A stretch of DNA of 64,000 nucleotides, taken from NCBI RefSeq assembly GCF_019645835.1, contig NZ_CP080998.1, positions 2,852,001 to 2,916,000 of the forward strand. Direction: 5' to 3'. Position 1 is the first letter of the stretch; each line of letters begins with the position of its first letter. Of this stretch, positions 11,705 through 22,301 are shown piece by piece. The notes under the pieces are model-generated. The model was not told where the DNA came from and searched no databases. It was given only the letters and a program-made list of their open reading frames with translations. A program made the position numbers and the translations under genes. Source of the DNA: Mycolicibacterium holsaticum DSM 44478 = JCM 12374. GTDB taxonomy: Bacteria > Actinomycetota > Actinomycetes > Mycobacteriales > Mycobacteriaceae.

Positions 11705-12115
11705 ATGGCTGCAAAGGATCACCCCAACAACGCCCCGGGCGTTCCGATGGTCTATCCGCCGGCGTTCGAGCGCCTGCAGATCAAATACATGAACCCCGTC
11801 GTCAAACGGCTGGCCCGGTTCACGCCGGGAGTCGCCACGATCAGACACCGCGGACGTAAATCCGGGAAGACCTACGAAACCGTGATCACCCCGTTCCGCA
11901 AGGGCGACACCCTGGCCATCGTGCTGGGCCACGGCAAGACGGACTGGGTGAAGAACGTCCTCGCCGCTGGCGAGGCCGACGTGGTCTTCGGCTCGCGCAC
12001 CGTCCACATCGTCAACCCGCGGATCGTGCCCGCCGGCGGCGACGCCGAAGGCCTTCCGTTTGCGGCCCGCCTGCAGGCCAGAAAGATGGGGGTGCTCGTC
12101 GCCGACGTCGGCTAG
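11705..12115 (+). CDS. nitroreductase/deazaflavin-dependent oxidoreductase family protein
   Basis: A 136-residue protein of the split-barrel family that includes the F420-dependent nitroreductase Ddn. The core TIRHRGRKSGKTYETVITPFRKGDTLAIVLGHGKTDWVKNV matches the family pattern of a basic loop (GRKSG) for cofactor binding, followed by a WVxN motif. The ATG at 11705 (MAAKDHPNNAPGVP) is preferred; the frame is open upstream but runs through the terminator hairpin. The physiological substrate is unknown. Its 3' end overlaps nadC on the other strand by 4 bp. Confidence 0.82.
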   Translation: MAAKDHPNNAPGVPMVYPPAFERLQIKYMNPVVKRLARFTPGVATIRHRGRKSGKTYETVITPFRKGDTLAIVLGHGKTDWVKNVLAAGEADVVFGSRTVHIVNPRIVPAGGDAEGLPFAARLQARKMGVLVADVG

Positions 12116-12978
12116 AGGTCCAGGCCGATGTCGAGAACCGACACCGAGTGGGTGAGGGCGCCGACGGCCAAATAGTCGACACCGGTGCCCGCGTACTCTG
12201 CGGCAGTCGCCAGAGACAGCCCGCCCGAGGACTCCAGTTTCGTTGCCGGCGAACGTGAATCGCGGCGCTGCACGGCAATCTGGGTCTGCCATACCGGGAA
12301 GTTGTCGAGCAGCACGAGCGCTTCTTCGCCCAGGTCCTCGCCGAGGATCTCGTCGAGTTGTTCCAGCGAGTCGACCTCGACTTCACACGGCAGGTGCGGC
12401 GCCGCAGCGCGCACGGCCCGCAGCGCGGCCAGCACCGAACCGGCCGCCGCGACGTGGTTGTCCTTGATCAGCGCGGCGTCGCCCAGTCCCATGCGGTGGT
12501 TGACTCCACCGCCGACGCGCACCGCGTACTTTTGCAGGGCCCGAAGCCCAGGAAGCGTCTTGCGGGTGTCGCGGATCTTGGCCTTGGTACCGGACACCGC
12601 ATCCACCCACGCCGCGGTGCTGGTCGCGACACCGGAGAGATGACAGATGAGGTTCAGCGTCGTGCGCTCAGCGGTCAGCAGGCCCTGCGTGGGCGCCTCG
12701 ACAGCCAGTACCACGGTGCCGGGCTCCAGCCGCGCCCCGTCCTGCACCCGGTGCTTCACCTGGTATCCGTCGGCGCCGAGCACTTCGTCGAACGCCAACA
12801 GCGCGACATCCACGCCCGCGACGACCCCGGCTTCGCGCGCGACCATCGACGCCGTCGTCGTCGCATCGGCGGGCACCGTGGCCAGCGTGGTGACATCCGG
12901 GCCGTAGCGCAGGTCTTCTTCGAGGGCGCGGGCGATCACCCGGCGCGCCTCGGTCAACTCGTCGGCGGTCAGCTCCAT
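12112..12978 (-). CDS. nadC: nicotinate-nucleotide pyrophosphorylase (quinolinate phosphoribosyltransferase)
   Basis: NadC (288 residues) joins quinolinate and PRPP to give nicotinate mononucleotide with CO2 release, the third step of de novo NAD synthesis. Family motifs: EDLRYGPDVTT at the start, AERTTLNLICHLSGVAT, KIRDTRKTLPGLRALQKYAVRVGGGVNHRMGL, DAALIKDNHV, EVEVDSLEQ and KLESSGG. The ATG at 12978 overlaps the nadB stop by one base (TGATG). A GTG three codons upstream (12987) is an alternative start inside the overlap. Confidence 0.96.
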   Translation of the reverse strand: MELTADELTEARRVIARALEEDLRYGPDVTTLATVPADATTTASMVAREAGVVAGVDVALLAFDEVLGADGYQVKHRVQDGARLEPGTVVLAVEAPTQGLLTAERTTLNLICHLSGVATSTAAWVDAVSGTKAKIRDTRKTLPGLRALQKYAVRVGGGVNHRMGLGDAALIKDNHVAAAGSVLAALRAVRAAAPHLPCEVEVDSLEQLDEILGEDLGEEALVLLDNFPVWQTQIAVQRRDSRSPATKLESSGGLSLATAAEYAGTGVDYLAVGALTHSVSVLDIGLDL

Positions 12979-14542
12979 CAGCAACACGCCACCGCCCCGA
13001 CGAGGCTGCGCGCCAGCGCAGGATCGGAGCCCGGGTAGTCGCTGCGGTGGTGGCAGCCGCGGGATTCGGTCCGCGCCGATGCGGCCGCGGCCAGCGCGCC
13101 CGCGGTACTCGTCAGCGCGACATCCTCGAAATCGGTGCGCGTGCGCAGCACCCGGTGCGGCGCACAGTCCAGCTCCTTGGCAAGCACGCCGAGCCCGTTG
13201 CCGTCGCGCATCACCGCGGCGTGCCGCGACATCGCCCGCTGCAGATCCACCCGCCGCAGCGCGTGCCGTGTCACCGGCTCCGGCGGGCGCGCCGTCACCG
13301 GACCGGCCGCCAAAGCGTGTGCGGCCGCGGCCTTTCCGGCCCGCCCGCCGACCACCAGCCCTTCGAGCAGGCTGTTGGAGGCCAACCGGTTCGCGCCGTG
13401 CATACCGGTGCGGGCCACCTCGCCCGCCGCGAACAGGCCCGCGATCTCGGTGCGCCCGTGCACGTCGGTCACCACGCCACCGCAGCTGTAGTGCGCTCCC
13501 GGCACCACCGGGATCGGCTCTCGGGTGGGGTCGATGCCCGCCGCACGGCACGCGGCGGTGACGGTCGGGAACCGGGTGGTGAAATTCCCGATCCGCCGGG
13601 CGTCGAGGTACACGCACTCGTCGCCGGTGGCTTGCAGCCGCGCGTGGATCGCCCCGGCCACCACGTCGCGCGGCGCCAGGTCACCCATCGGGTGCACGCC
13701 GTCGGTCACCGAATTGCCTTGGGAATCAATCAGAACGGCGCCTTCGCCGCGGACGGCCTCGGTGATCAGCGGCCGTCGGCCGCCGGCATTCCTGTCGAAC
13801 AGCATGGTCGGGTGGAACTGGACGAACTCCAGATCGGCGATCGGCAACCCGGCCCACATCGCCAGCGCCACACCGTCGCTCGTCGACCCTGCCGGGTTCG
13901 TGGTGGCGGCGTAGAGATGGCCCAGTCCCCCGGTCGCCAGGATCACCGAAGGTGCGTGCACGACGCCGAGGCCGTCGTCGCTGAGCACCAGCACCCCGGT
14001 GACCGCATCGTCGTCGCAGAGCAGTTCGACCGCGACGTGGTTGTGCCGGATGTCCAGCGTGGCCGCGGCGCCGTTGAGCGCGCGCTGCACCTCCGCGCCG
14101 GTGGCGTCGCCGCCGGCGTGGATGATGCGCCGACGTGAATGGCCGCCCTCGCGGGTCAGCGACCACCGTCCCGGCGCGCCTTCGTCGAAGCGGGCGCCGT
14201 CGCCGACGAGGTCGCTGACCGCTTGGTAGCCGTCGGCGACGATCGAGCGCACCGCCTCGGGGTCGCACAGCCCGGCCCCGGCCGCGAGCGTGTCGGCGAC
14301 ATGGGCCTCGGCCGAGTCACCGTCGTCACGCAGGGCATGCGGCAGCACCACGGCGATACCGCCCTGGGCGAAAAGGGTCGCGGTGTCGGCGGTCTTGCTC
14401 AGCACCACCACTTTCCGGCCGCGCCGGTGCGCGGCCAGGGCCGCCACCAACCCGGCCACCCCGGTGCCGATCACCACCACGTCGGCCCGCTGCTGCCACC
14501 GGTTCGCCCATGGGCCGGAACCGCCGCAGACCGCCGGACGGG

Positions 14543-14546
<4 letters not shown>
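12978..14546 (-). CDS. nadB: L-aspartate oxidase
   Basis: NadB (522 residues) is a flavoprotein that oxidises aspartate to iminoaspartate for NAD synthesis. The N-terminal FAD-binding motif is [17 protein letters not shown]. Further family features are [59 protein letters not shown] and [22 protein letters not shown]. The GTG start at 14546 overlaps the nadA stop by 4 bp. The frame is open further upstream within nadA, but that is shadow sequence. Confidence 0.96.
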
Positions 14547-15586
<1,040 letters not shown>

Positions 15587-15610
15587 GGTGTCTCCTCCAT
15601 CCCGTTCGGG

Positions 15611-15633
15611 GTTTTCGACTTATAATCGAAAAC
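15611..15633. promoter_or_regulatory. perfect palindrome between nadA and the NrtR gene (NrtR operator candidate)
   Basis: Arms GTTTTCGA (15611-15618) and TCGAAAAC (15626-15633) form a perfect inverted repeat around a 7-nt AT-rich spacer. The site contains TATAAT (15621-15626), an ideal -10 for the plus-strand regulator gene, and TATAAG on the minus strand (15624-15619) for nadA. A protein bound here would block both promoters. NrtR repressors of NAD synthesis are known to bind such sites; identification of the site itself is inference. Confidence 0.85.
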
Positions 15634-16338
15634 ATGCAATATGGTAACACCGCACACGAAGTGCTCGCCGTCGTGTTCCAGGTTCGGGGCGCCGAGCCGC
15701 AGAGCGAAACCGCGGACACCGGTCTTCACGTGCTGTTATGGCAGCGGGCGATGGAGCCCGAGCGCGGCAAGTGGTCGCTGCCCGGGGGCCGCATCGGGGT
15801 CGATGAGGATCTGACCAGCTCGGTAAGCCGTCAACTCGCCGAGAAGGTCGACCTGCGTGAGCTTGCTCACCTCGAACAGCTGGCGGTGTTCTCCGATCCG
15901 CACCGGGTGCCCGGGGTGCGCACCATCGCCTCGACGTTCCTGGGCCTGGTGCCCTCCCCCGCCACCCCCGAACTGCCGCCGGATACCCGCTGGCACCCGG
16001 TGAACGCGCTGCCGCCGATGGCGTTCGACCACGGCCCAATGGTCGAGCACGCGCGGACCCGCCTGGTCGCCAAGCTGTCCTATACCAACATCGGGTTCGC
16101 CTTGGCGCCAACGGAGTTCGCGTTGTCTACGCTGCGCGACATCTATCATGCGGCGCTCGGGCACCAGGTGGACGCGACGAACCTGCAACGGGTGCTGGAA
16201 CGGCGCAAGGTGATCACCCGCACCGGCACCACCGCGCGGTCGGGTCGCAGCGGCGGGCGGCCCGCGGCGCTGTACAAGTTCGCCGACGCGCGCTACCGCG
16301 TCACCGACGAGTTCGCCGCGCTCCGACCGCCCGGGTGA
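15634..16338 (+). CDS. nrtR: Nudix-family transcriptional repressor of NAD synthesis (NrtR)
   Basis: A 234-residue protein with an N-terminal Nudix-like domain and a C-terminal winged-helix region. The Nudix box is altered: PGGRIGVDEDLTSSVSRQLAEKVDLRE lacks the REExxEE glutamates, as in NrtR regulators that sense ADP-ribose or related ligands rather than hydrolyse them. The C-terminal half (LRDIYHAALGHQVDATNLQRVLERRKVITRTG and the RSGRSGGRPAALYKF stretch) fits the NrtR DNA-binding domain. The ATG at 15634 lies 8 nt after TATAAT, so the mRNA is probably leaderless. The palindrome overlaps that promoter, so autoregulation and repression of nadABC are likely. NrtR control of nadABC is reported in mycobacteria as I recall. 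Confidence 0.9.
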   Translation: MQYGNTAHEVLAVVFQVRGAEPQSETADTGLHVLLWQRAMEPERGKWSLPGGRIGVDEDLTSSVSRQLAEKVDLRELAHLEQLAVFSDPHRVPGVRTIASTFLGLVPSPATPELPPDTRWHPVNALPPMAFDHGPMVEHARTRLVAKLSYTNIGFALAPTEFALSTLRDIYHAALGHQVDATNLQRVLERRKVITRTGTTARSGRSGGRPAALYKFADARYRVTDEFAALRPPG

Positions 16339-16381
16339 GCCGACTGGCTTCTTAGCACTTTCTTAAGGTAAAAATGGCGGG

Positions 16382-17719
16382 ATGGATTTGGGCAGCGCCG
16401 CACCAGCAGACGGAGCCGAGTGGCTCGGCCACGTACCGCATGAGGACCTGGTCCGCGGGCGCCGCCCGAGGCTGCCGGCCGACGACCCGTTCTACGAACC
16501 GCCCGAGGGCTTCCAGCACGCGACGCCGGGCACTGTGCTGCGCAGCCGCGACGTCGAGCTGGCGTTTCTCGGCCTGATCCCGCAGAAGTTCACCGCCACC
16601 CAGCTGCTCTACCGCACCACCGACCTCAACGGCAGCCCGGAGGCGAGCGTCACCACGGTGATCGTGCCCGCTGAGCGCGCGGACCGGGCCGTCGTACCGG
16701 TGATTTCCTACCAATGCGCGATCGACGCCGTGACGTCGCGCTGCTTTCCCTCCTATGCGCTGCGCCGGTGGGCGCTGGCCCCGGGCGCGCTCGCGCAGGT
16801 CGAGTTCTTCCTGATCGCCGCCGCGCTGGCCGAGGGCTGGGCGGTCTCGGTGCCCGACCACGAGGGGTCGCGCGGCATCTGGGGCACCCCGTACGAGCCG
16901 GGCTACCGCATCCTCGACGGCCTGCGTGCCGCGGTGGGCTGCGATCGCCTGCGGCTGACCGAGTCCGCGCCGATCGGGCTGTGGGGTTACTCGGGCGGCG
17001 GGCTGGCGACGGCATGGGCGGCGGAGATGCACGGTCAGTACGCCCCCGAGCTCAACGTCGTCGGCGCGGTACTGGGCTCACCGGTCGCTGATCTGGGTCA
17101 TGCGTTCCGCCGGCTCAACGGCAGCTTGTACTCCGGGCTGCCCGCGATGGTGGTCGCCGCGTTGTCGCACGCCTACCCCGACCTCGACCGGGTGATCCAG
17201 GAGCACGCCACCGACGAGGGCAAGGCGATGCTGCTGCGGGTGCAGAACATGACCACCGCGCACGCGGTGCTGCGGCTGATCGGCATGGACATGGACAAAC
17301 TCGTCGACATGCCGCTGGCGGCGATCCTCGACATGCCCGAGGTCAAGCACGTCTTCGACAGCATCAAGCTCGGCGCCGCGGTACCCACCCCGCCGGTGTT
17401 GATCGTGCAGGCGGTGCACGACCGGATCGTTTCCGTCTACGACATCGACGAGCTCACCCACACCTACCAGTCCGGTGGCGCGTCGGTGACCTACCACCGG
17501 GACATGTTCAGCGAACACATGCTGTTGCATCCGATGTCGGCGCCGATGGCGCTGCGCTGGCTGATCGACCGGTTCGACGGCAAGCCCGTCAACCAGCATC
17601 TGGTCCGAACGAAATGGCCGACGCTGCTGAACCCGATCACCTACGTCGGGATGGCGCGGCTGGCCAAGATCGCGGCCAAGGTGATCACGGGGCGGACGGT
17701 AGAGCGCCGTCCGCTGTGA
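16382..17719 (+). CDS. secretory-lipase (LIP) family hydrolase
   Basis: A 445-residue serine hydrolase like M. tuberculosis Rv1592c. The nucleophile elbow is [17 protein letters not shown] (GYSGG), an upstream [12 protein letters not shown] segment is typical of the family, and the acid/histidine are probably in [13 protein letters not shown] and SEHMLLHP. There is no convincing signal peptide at the ATG at 16382 ([11 protein letters not shown]), so it may be cytosolic or start elsewhere. Triacylglycerol or other ester substrates are possible. Its 3' end overlaps the DUF2567 gene on the other strand by 35 bp. Confidence 0.85.
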   Translation: MDLGSAAPADGAEWLGHVPHEDLVRGRRPRLPADDPFYEPPEGFQHATPGTVLRSRDVELAFLGLIPQKFTATQLLYRTTDLNGSPEASVTTVIVPAERADRAVVPVISYQCAIDAVTSRCFPSYALRRWALAPGALAQVEFFLIAAALAEGWAVSVPDHEGSRGIWGTPYEPGYRILDGLRAAVGCDRLRLTESAPIGLWGYSGGGLATAWAAEMHGQYAPELNVVGAVLGSPVADLGHAFRRLNGSLYSGLPAMVVAALSHAYPDLDRVIQEHATDEGKAMLLRVQNMTTAHAVLRLIGMDMDKLVDMPLAAILDMPEVKHVFDSIKLGAAVPTPPVLIVQAVHDRIVSVYDIDELTHTYQSGGASVTYHRDMFSEHMLLHPMSAPMALRWLIDRFDGKPVNQHLVRTKWPTLLNPITYVGMARLAKIAAKVITGRTVERRPL

Positions 17720-18323
17720 CGGCGGGGGCAACCGGCGCCTCCACCGGCGGCCACGCCCCCAGGTCGTCACGCGGGGTCGCGACGGCGATCAGCGAGTAGA
17801 TCAGCGCCGCCGTCGCGGCCGGGAACAGAATCGTCACGGCGATCAGCAGCGGTGAATGCCCGAAGAACACCGGCGGCGCCTCGACGACGTAGTGCACGCG
17901 GTGTTCGGGTGAGACCGGCGCGGACGCGACGTCGATGACGCCGTAGCGCAGGCGCACCAGCACCGCACCCACGACCGCCGCGGCGCCCGCGCCTGCCGCA
18001 CAGCCGATGGCCAGCGCCGACACCATCGTCGGGCCGCGGTGCGCGCGCCACTGCCAGACCAGCACTGCGGCCACCACCGCGACGACGCTGCTCATACCCA
18101 GCAGCAGGAACGCCGCGGTGAAGAAGTGGTCACCCTCGTTGCCCAGGTAGGCCCTGATCCGGTCACCGTCTTTGGTCAGGGCGACGACACCGTGGATCGC
18201 CGGGGCCAGCCACGTCCACAGCGCCCCTACCAGCACACCGGCCATCGTCAGCCCGGCAACCACGATCAGCGCCGCGCGGGTGCGTGAAACCCGGGGCGGG
18301 CCAACGAGGTTCCGCTCGTTCAT
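17685..18323 (-). CDS. DUF2567-type membrane protein
   Basis: A 212-residue integral membrane protein resembling M. tuberculosis Rv1591. Hydrophobic segments are visible at about residues 16-38, 65-90, 100-125 and 165-190, with an extracytoplasmic loop containing [11 protein letters not shown] and [14 protein letters not shown]. The ATG at 18323 overlaps the bsaP stop by 4 bp, so it is the third gene of bioB-bsaP-DUF2567. The function is unknown; coupling to bioB-bsaP suggests biotin-related or merely cotranscribed. Its last 35 bp overlap the lipase gene end. Confidence 0.85.
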   Translation of the reverse strand: MNERNLVGPPRVSRTRAALIVVAGLTMAGVLVGALWTWLAPAIHGVVALTKDGDRIRAYLGNEGDHFFTAAFLLLGMSSVVAVVAAVLVWQWRAHRGPTMVSALAIGCAAGAGAAAVVGAVLVRLRYGVIDVASAPVSPEHRVHYVVEAPPVFFGHSPLLIAVTILFPAATAALIYSLIAVATPRDDLGAWPPVEAPVAPAVTADGALPSAP

Positions 18324-18511
18324 CGCAGCTCCAGATCCTTGGAGTCGGTGACGCCGTGCCGCGAGCAGCTGGCCGACCAGCCGTCGGGGCGCACCTGAAC
18401 GATCATCCGGCGGCCGCACTCGGCGCAGTAGCGGGGCGGTTCGAGCCCCAGCTGCGCCGCGGCAGGCACCGCGGTGCCGTCGGGTTCACCGGTGTAGACG
18501 TTGAACGCCAT
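18320..18511 (-). CDS. bsaP: biotin synthase auxiliary protein (BsaP)
   Basis: A 63-residue protein that matches the small mycobacterial gene downstream of bioB (Rv1590 type), reported as an auxiliary protein required by mycobacterial biotin synthase. It has cysteines at 29, 32 and 49 and a histidine at 52 (YCAECGRR and SCSRHG), a likely Fe-S or metal-binding set. It starts 10 bp after the bioB stop and overlaps the DUF2567 gene by 4 bp. The tight link with bioB supports the role; the assignment comes from size, position and cysteine pattern. Confidence 0.85.
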   Translation of the reverse strand: MAFNVYTGEPDGTAVPAAAQLGLEPPRYCAECGRRMIVQVRPDGWSASCSRHGVTDSKDLELR

Positions 18512-18521
18512 CCCTGCAGTC

Positions 18522-19574
<1,053 letters not shown>

Positions 19575-19575
19575 T

Positions 19576-19581
19576 TAGGGT
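19576..19581 (+). promoter_or_regulatory. -10 box of bioQ, leaderless start
   Basis: TAGGGT fits the mycobacterial TANNNT -10 and ends 6 nt before the GTG at 19588, so transcription probably begins at the start codon. Confidence 0.6.
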
Positions 19582-19587
19582 ACGGGC

Positions 19588-20175
19588 GTGCAGCTGACCA
19601 AACGCGACGTGGTCCAGACCGCCACCACACTGCTGGACACCTACGGGATCGCCGACCTGACGATGCGCAGGCTGGCCCGTGAGCTCGACGTCTCCCCCGG
19701 GGCGCTGTACTGGCATTTCGCCAACAAGCAGGAGCTGCTCGGAGCCGTCGCCGACCGGATCCTCGACGGGGTGCCGCGCGCCGTCGGCGTCGTGGACGTG
19801 TGCACCCGGCTGCGCGACGCCCTGCTGTCCCACACCGACGGTGCCGAGCTGGTGTCGGCCAGCTTCGCCGCGGGCCAGTCCGAGGCGATGAAGCAGGTTC
19901 TGACGTCGCTTGGCGCCGCGGCGGCCGACACCGGCCTCGACGCTGCGCACGCCGAACTGGCCGCCCGCACGGTGGTCTACTACGTGCTGGGGTTCACCGT
20001 CGACGAACAGTCGCGGCTGCAGTGGGACGCCGCCGGCGCCGTTCTGCCCGACGAGCAGTCCGTGCTCACCGACGACGCCGACGCCCGCTTCCGCTTCGGC
20101 GTGGATGTCCTGCTGAACGGCATCGCCGCTCACCACAGCGATTTGTGGAGCGGCAGCCGCGCTCACCGCGGCTAG
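19588..20175 (+). CDS. bioQ: TetR-family regulator of biotin genes
   Basis: A 195-residue TetR protein. The N-terminal helix-turn-helix is VVQTATTLLDTYGIADLTMRRLARELDVSPGALYWHFANKQELL (about residues 8-52). The rest is a helical ligand/dimerisation domain. It lies divergent from bioB with a perfect TGAACnnnGTTCA operator between them, as for BioQ of M. smegmatis, which represses bio genes. The GTG at 19588 is the likely leaderless start. Its last 13 codons fall in a 67-bp direct repeat whose second copy is at 21082. Confidence 0.9.
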   Translation: MQLTKRDVVQTATTLLDTYGIADLTMRRLARELDVSPGALYWHFANKQELLGAVADRILDGVPRAVGVVDVCTRLRDALLSHTDGAELVSASFAAGQSEAMKQVLTSLGAAAADTGLDAAHAELAARTVVYYVLGFTVDEQSRLQWDAAGAVLPDEQSVLTDDADARFRFGVDVLLNGIAAHHSDLWSGSRAHRG

Positions 20176-20203
20176 TGCTCCTCAAGTCGCGAGTGCCCGC
20201 TTG
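20137..20203 (+). repeat. 67-bp direct repeat, copy 1
   Basis: This stretch matches 21082-21148 at about 58 of 67 positions. Copy 1 covers the end of bioQ and the 3' end of the DUF559 gene on the other strand, including both stop codons. The first 38 bp differ by a single base. The repeats bracket the DUF559 gene; repeat starts are 945 bp apart. Confidence 0.85.
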
Positions 20204-21039
20204 ATCTCGGCGATCACCCGGTCCGGGTACTGGGTCAGGTCGAGCCAGGTGAAGCGCAGTATCTGCCAGCCCAACAGTGCTAGGGCGTTCTGGCGCTTGC
20301 GGTCGTTGTGGAAGGCATCGGTGTCGCTGTGAAAGGCCAACCCGTCGACCTCGATGGCGACCTGCTGATTCGGAAACGCCACGTCGATCTGGTAGCCGCC
20401 GGCCGGGTAGTTCGTCCGCCACCCCGCGATCCGGTTCGTCCGGAGAAGTTTGACCAACAGCCGTTCCGCTTCTGAGCGTGCCCCGTCCTCTGCTGCCTGC
20501 AGGAGCATCCCGGCCGCCGGTGCTCCGTGGCGTCCCGCGTTGCGAAGGTGCGCTCGCCATAGTTCAGGCAACTCGACGCGTCGCTGCAGTGCCGCGTCCA
20601 TCAGCTTGGCACCGTCGCGATGGCGGACGGCGGCTTCCACCACGGTCAGCGCGAGGGCGGTCACCCGCAGGCAATTTCGCTCGACGACGTCGGTGTCTTC
20701 CAGATCGCGTCTGCGGAGCCTGGTCCCGCTTCGCCTTCGCATGCGGGAGTTTCGAGGAACGGTGACCTCGACGACGGCCGGCGGACACCGTGTGAGGCCG
20801 TGCACCCACGCCGCGGTGAGGCCACTTCCTGTCGCCTGGGGGCCGTATTGCCAGACGCCCACACGGACGCGTGCGGCGTCGGTGAATGGCCGGTCGTCGG
20901 CGAAATACACGCCGCGCGCGCACCGACGCCAGCGACCGGACGCGACACGTCGGTCAACCGCGTCCTGGTTCAATCCGCAGCGTTTAGCCTGGGCCAGCGT
21001 GATGACGCCGTCCTGGCGACGCAGATATCCCTCCACCAC
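20182..21039 (-). CDS. AbiEi-type HTH plus DUF559 (endonuclease-like) protein
   Basis: A 285-residue protein with two parts. Residues about 1-90 look like the AbiEi-type winged helix (LRRQDGVITLAQAKRCGLNQDAVDRRVASGRWRRCARGVYF). The C-terminal part resembles DUF559/Vsr-like PD-(D/E)xK nucleases: YQIDVAFPNQQVAIEVDGLAFHS gives D and E-V-D residues typical of that fold, followed by RKRQNALALLGWQILRFTW. Families of this kind are common in mycobacteria, and their function is not established; a nucleic-acid defence role is conceivable. It is convergent with bioQ and lies between two 67-bp direct repeats. Its last codons (KRALAT, stop) match those of the RNA ligase-like gene (KREFAI, stop). This suggests insertion. 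Confidence 0.82.
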   Translation of the reverse strand: MVEGYLRRQDGVITLAQAKRCGLNQDAVDRRVASGRWRRCARGVYFADDRPFTDAARVRVGVWQYGPQATGSGLTAAWVHGLTRCPPAVVEVTVPRNSRMRRRSGTRLRRRDLEDTDVVERNCLRVTALALTVVEAAVRHRDGAKLMDAALQRRVELPELWRAHLRNAGRHGAPAAGMLLQAAEDGARSEAERLLVKLLRTNRIAGWRTNYPAGGYQIDVAFPNQQVAIEVDGLAFHSDTDAFHNDRKRQNALALLGWQILRFTWLDLTQYPDRVIAEIKRALAT

Positions 21040-21081
21040 ACTAGAAATGGACGCGCCGCACCCTCAACCGGTTCCATCTCG

Positions 21082-21148
21082 AGCGATTTGTGGAGCGGCA
21101 ACCGCGCTCACCGCGGCTACGGCTCCTCAGATCGCGAATTCGCGTTTG
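21082..21148 (+). repeat. 67-bp direct repeat, copy 2
   Basis: This is the second copy of the repeat at 20137-20203. It still encodes a bioQ-like tail (SDLWSGNRAHRG), but the stop is changed to a tyrosine codon. It covers the 3' end of the 2'-5' RNA ligase-like gene, whose TGA lies at the same offset (45) as the DUF559 stop in copy 1. Confidence 0.85.
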
Positions 21149-21630
21149 GTGTTGCCGTCCCAGCGGCGCAGCCCGACGAAGCTGCCCTGGATCTCGGTCG
21201 GACGTGCCCCCACCCGCAGCGCCCGGCCGAGCTGGCTGCCGTGCAGGCGACGCGCCAGCGTGGTGTGCGGTGTCCACTGCCCGGGAAGTGAGTTGGCCAT
21301 CGGCTGGGGTTGCAGATGCGGCAGCGCCAGCCGATACACCTCGGCGTGCACCGCCAGCAGCGCGTCGGTCGGCACGATCACCCGGGTGAGGACCAGTTGC
21401 GAGCGGCCGAACAGCAACGGCGCCCCGATCACACAGCGCATCGGGAAGGAACCCGCCACAGCCAGCAGCGCGTCGACCGAGGGATCGATGTGTTCGGCGA
21501 CCGTCAGCGTCACGTGCGGCCGGCTGGCAGGCGCCTGGCTCGGAATTCCGGCGTCGCGCAACGAATCCCAGATATCCCGGATCGTCGCCTCGGTATCCTG
21601 GTCGAAGACCAGCTCGACGGAATGCACCAC
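21127..21630 (-). CDS. 2'-5' RNA ligase / phosphoesterase superfamily protein
   Basis: A 167-residue member of the 2H phosphoesterase superfamily. The two HxTx motifs are visible: RPHVTLT (His39) and TPHTTLARR (His122). The family acts on 2',3'-cyclic phosphates or 2'-5' linkages in RNA or nucleotides, but the substrate here is unknown. The GTG at 21630 starts 2 bp after the bioD stop, so it belongs to the bioF-bioD transcript. The 3' end lies in repeat copy 2. Confidence 0.88.
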   Translation of the reverse strand: MVHSVELVFDQDTEATIRDIWDSLRDAGIPSQAPASRPHVTLTVAEHIDPSVDALLAVAGSFPMRCVIGAPLLFGRSQLVLTRVIVPTDALLAVHAEVYRLALPHLQPQPMANSLPGQWTPHTTLARRLHGSQLGRALRVGARPTEIQGSFVGLRRWDGNTKREFAI

Positions 21631-21632
21631 GA

Positions 21633-22301
21633 TTACCCCAGGCTCTTAACCCACTCGGTGTCGAAGGCCGTCGCGCTCATGGCCTCGAACTGCGCCGCGC
21701 TGAACGTCCCTGCGCCGAAGGGCAGCACCCCGCGCAGCGGCGCCAGCGCCGCCAACGCCTCCCGGTTACCCGCCTCGGCCGGGCCGGGGTCCGCAGGCCA
21801 CGCCCCGATCACCAGTCCAGCACATGGAATACCCTGCGCGGCAAGGGCTTCCAGGGTCAACGCGGTGTGGTTCAACGTGCCCAGACCGGCGGCGACGACG
21901 ACGAGCACCGGCGCGCCGAGGTCCGCCGCCACGTCACGCAGGGTGACACCGCCGTCCCCTAGTTCGACGAGCAACCCGCCCGCCCCTTCCACCAGCACCA
22001 GCTGTGCTCCGACGCCGCGTACCGACTCCACCAGATCCGCGCGGGTGGGCAGCACCATGGCCGCCCGCTGCGCGGCCGCGACCGGCGCCAGCGGCTCGGG
22101 GTAGCGCCAGCCGCCGTGCAGCGCGGTGACCCCGGACAGCCGCGCAACGTCGGCGAGGTCGTCGTCGCGGGGACTTCCGGTCTGCACGGGTTTGCACACC
22201 GCCACGTCGATTCCGGCCAGCCGCGCCGAACACGCCAACGCCGCGGTGGCCACCGTCTTCCCGACCCCGGTGTCGGTCCCGGTGACGACGAGCGCGCTCA
22301 C
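21633..22301 (-). CDS. bioD: dethiobiotin synthetase
   Basis: BioD (222 residues) closes the ureido ring of DAPA with CO2 and ATP to give dethiobiotin. The P-loop is [19 protein letters not shown], the KPVQTG substrate motif follows, and [11 protein letters not shown] supplies the second nucleotide/metal region. The GTG start at 22301 overlaps the bioF stop by 4 bp. The frame is open further upstream into bioF and that part is shadow. Confidence 0.96.
   Translation of the reverse strand: MSALVVTGTDTGVGKTVATAALACSARLAGIDVAVCKPVQTGSPRDDDLADVARLSGVTALHGGWRYPEPLAPVAAAQRAAMVLPTRADLVESVRGVGAQLVLVEGAGGLLVELGDGGVTLRDVAADLGAPVLVVVAAGLGTLNHTALTLEALAAQGIPCAGLVIGAWPADPGPAEAGNREALAALAPLRGVLPFGAGTFSAAQFEAMSATAFDTEWVKSLG

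Noticed and set aside
10798..11706. Proline- and arginine-rich minus-strand frames opposite the PGRS-type gene.
   Set aside because: They are the complement of GGN/GGD codon repeats and have the low-complexity composition expected from that.
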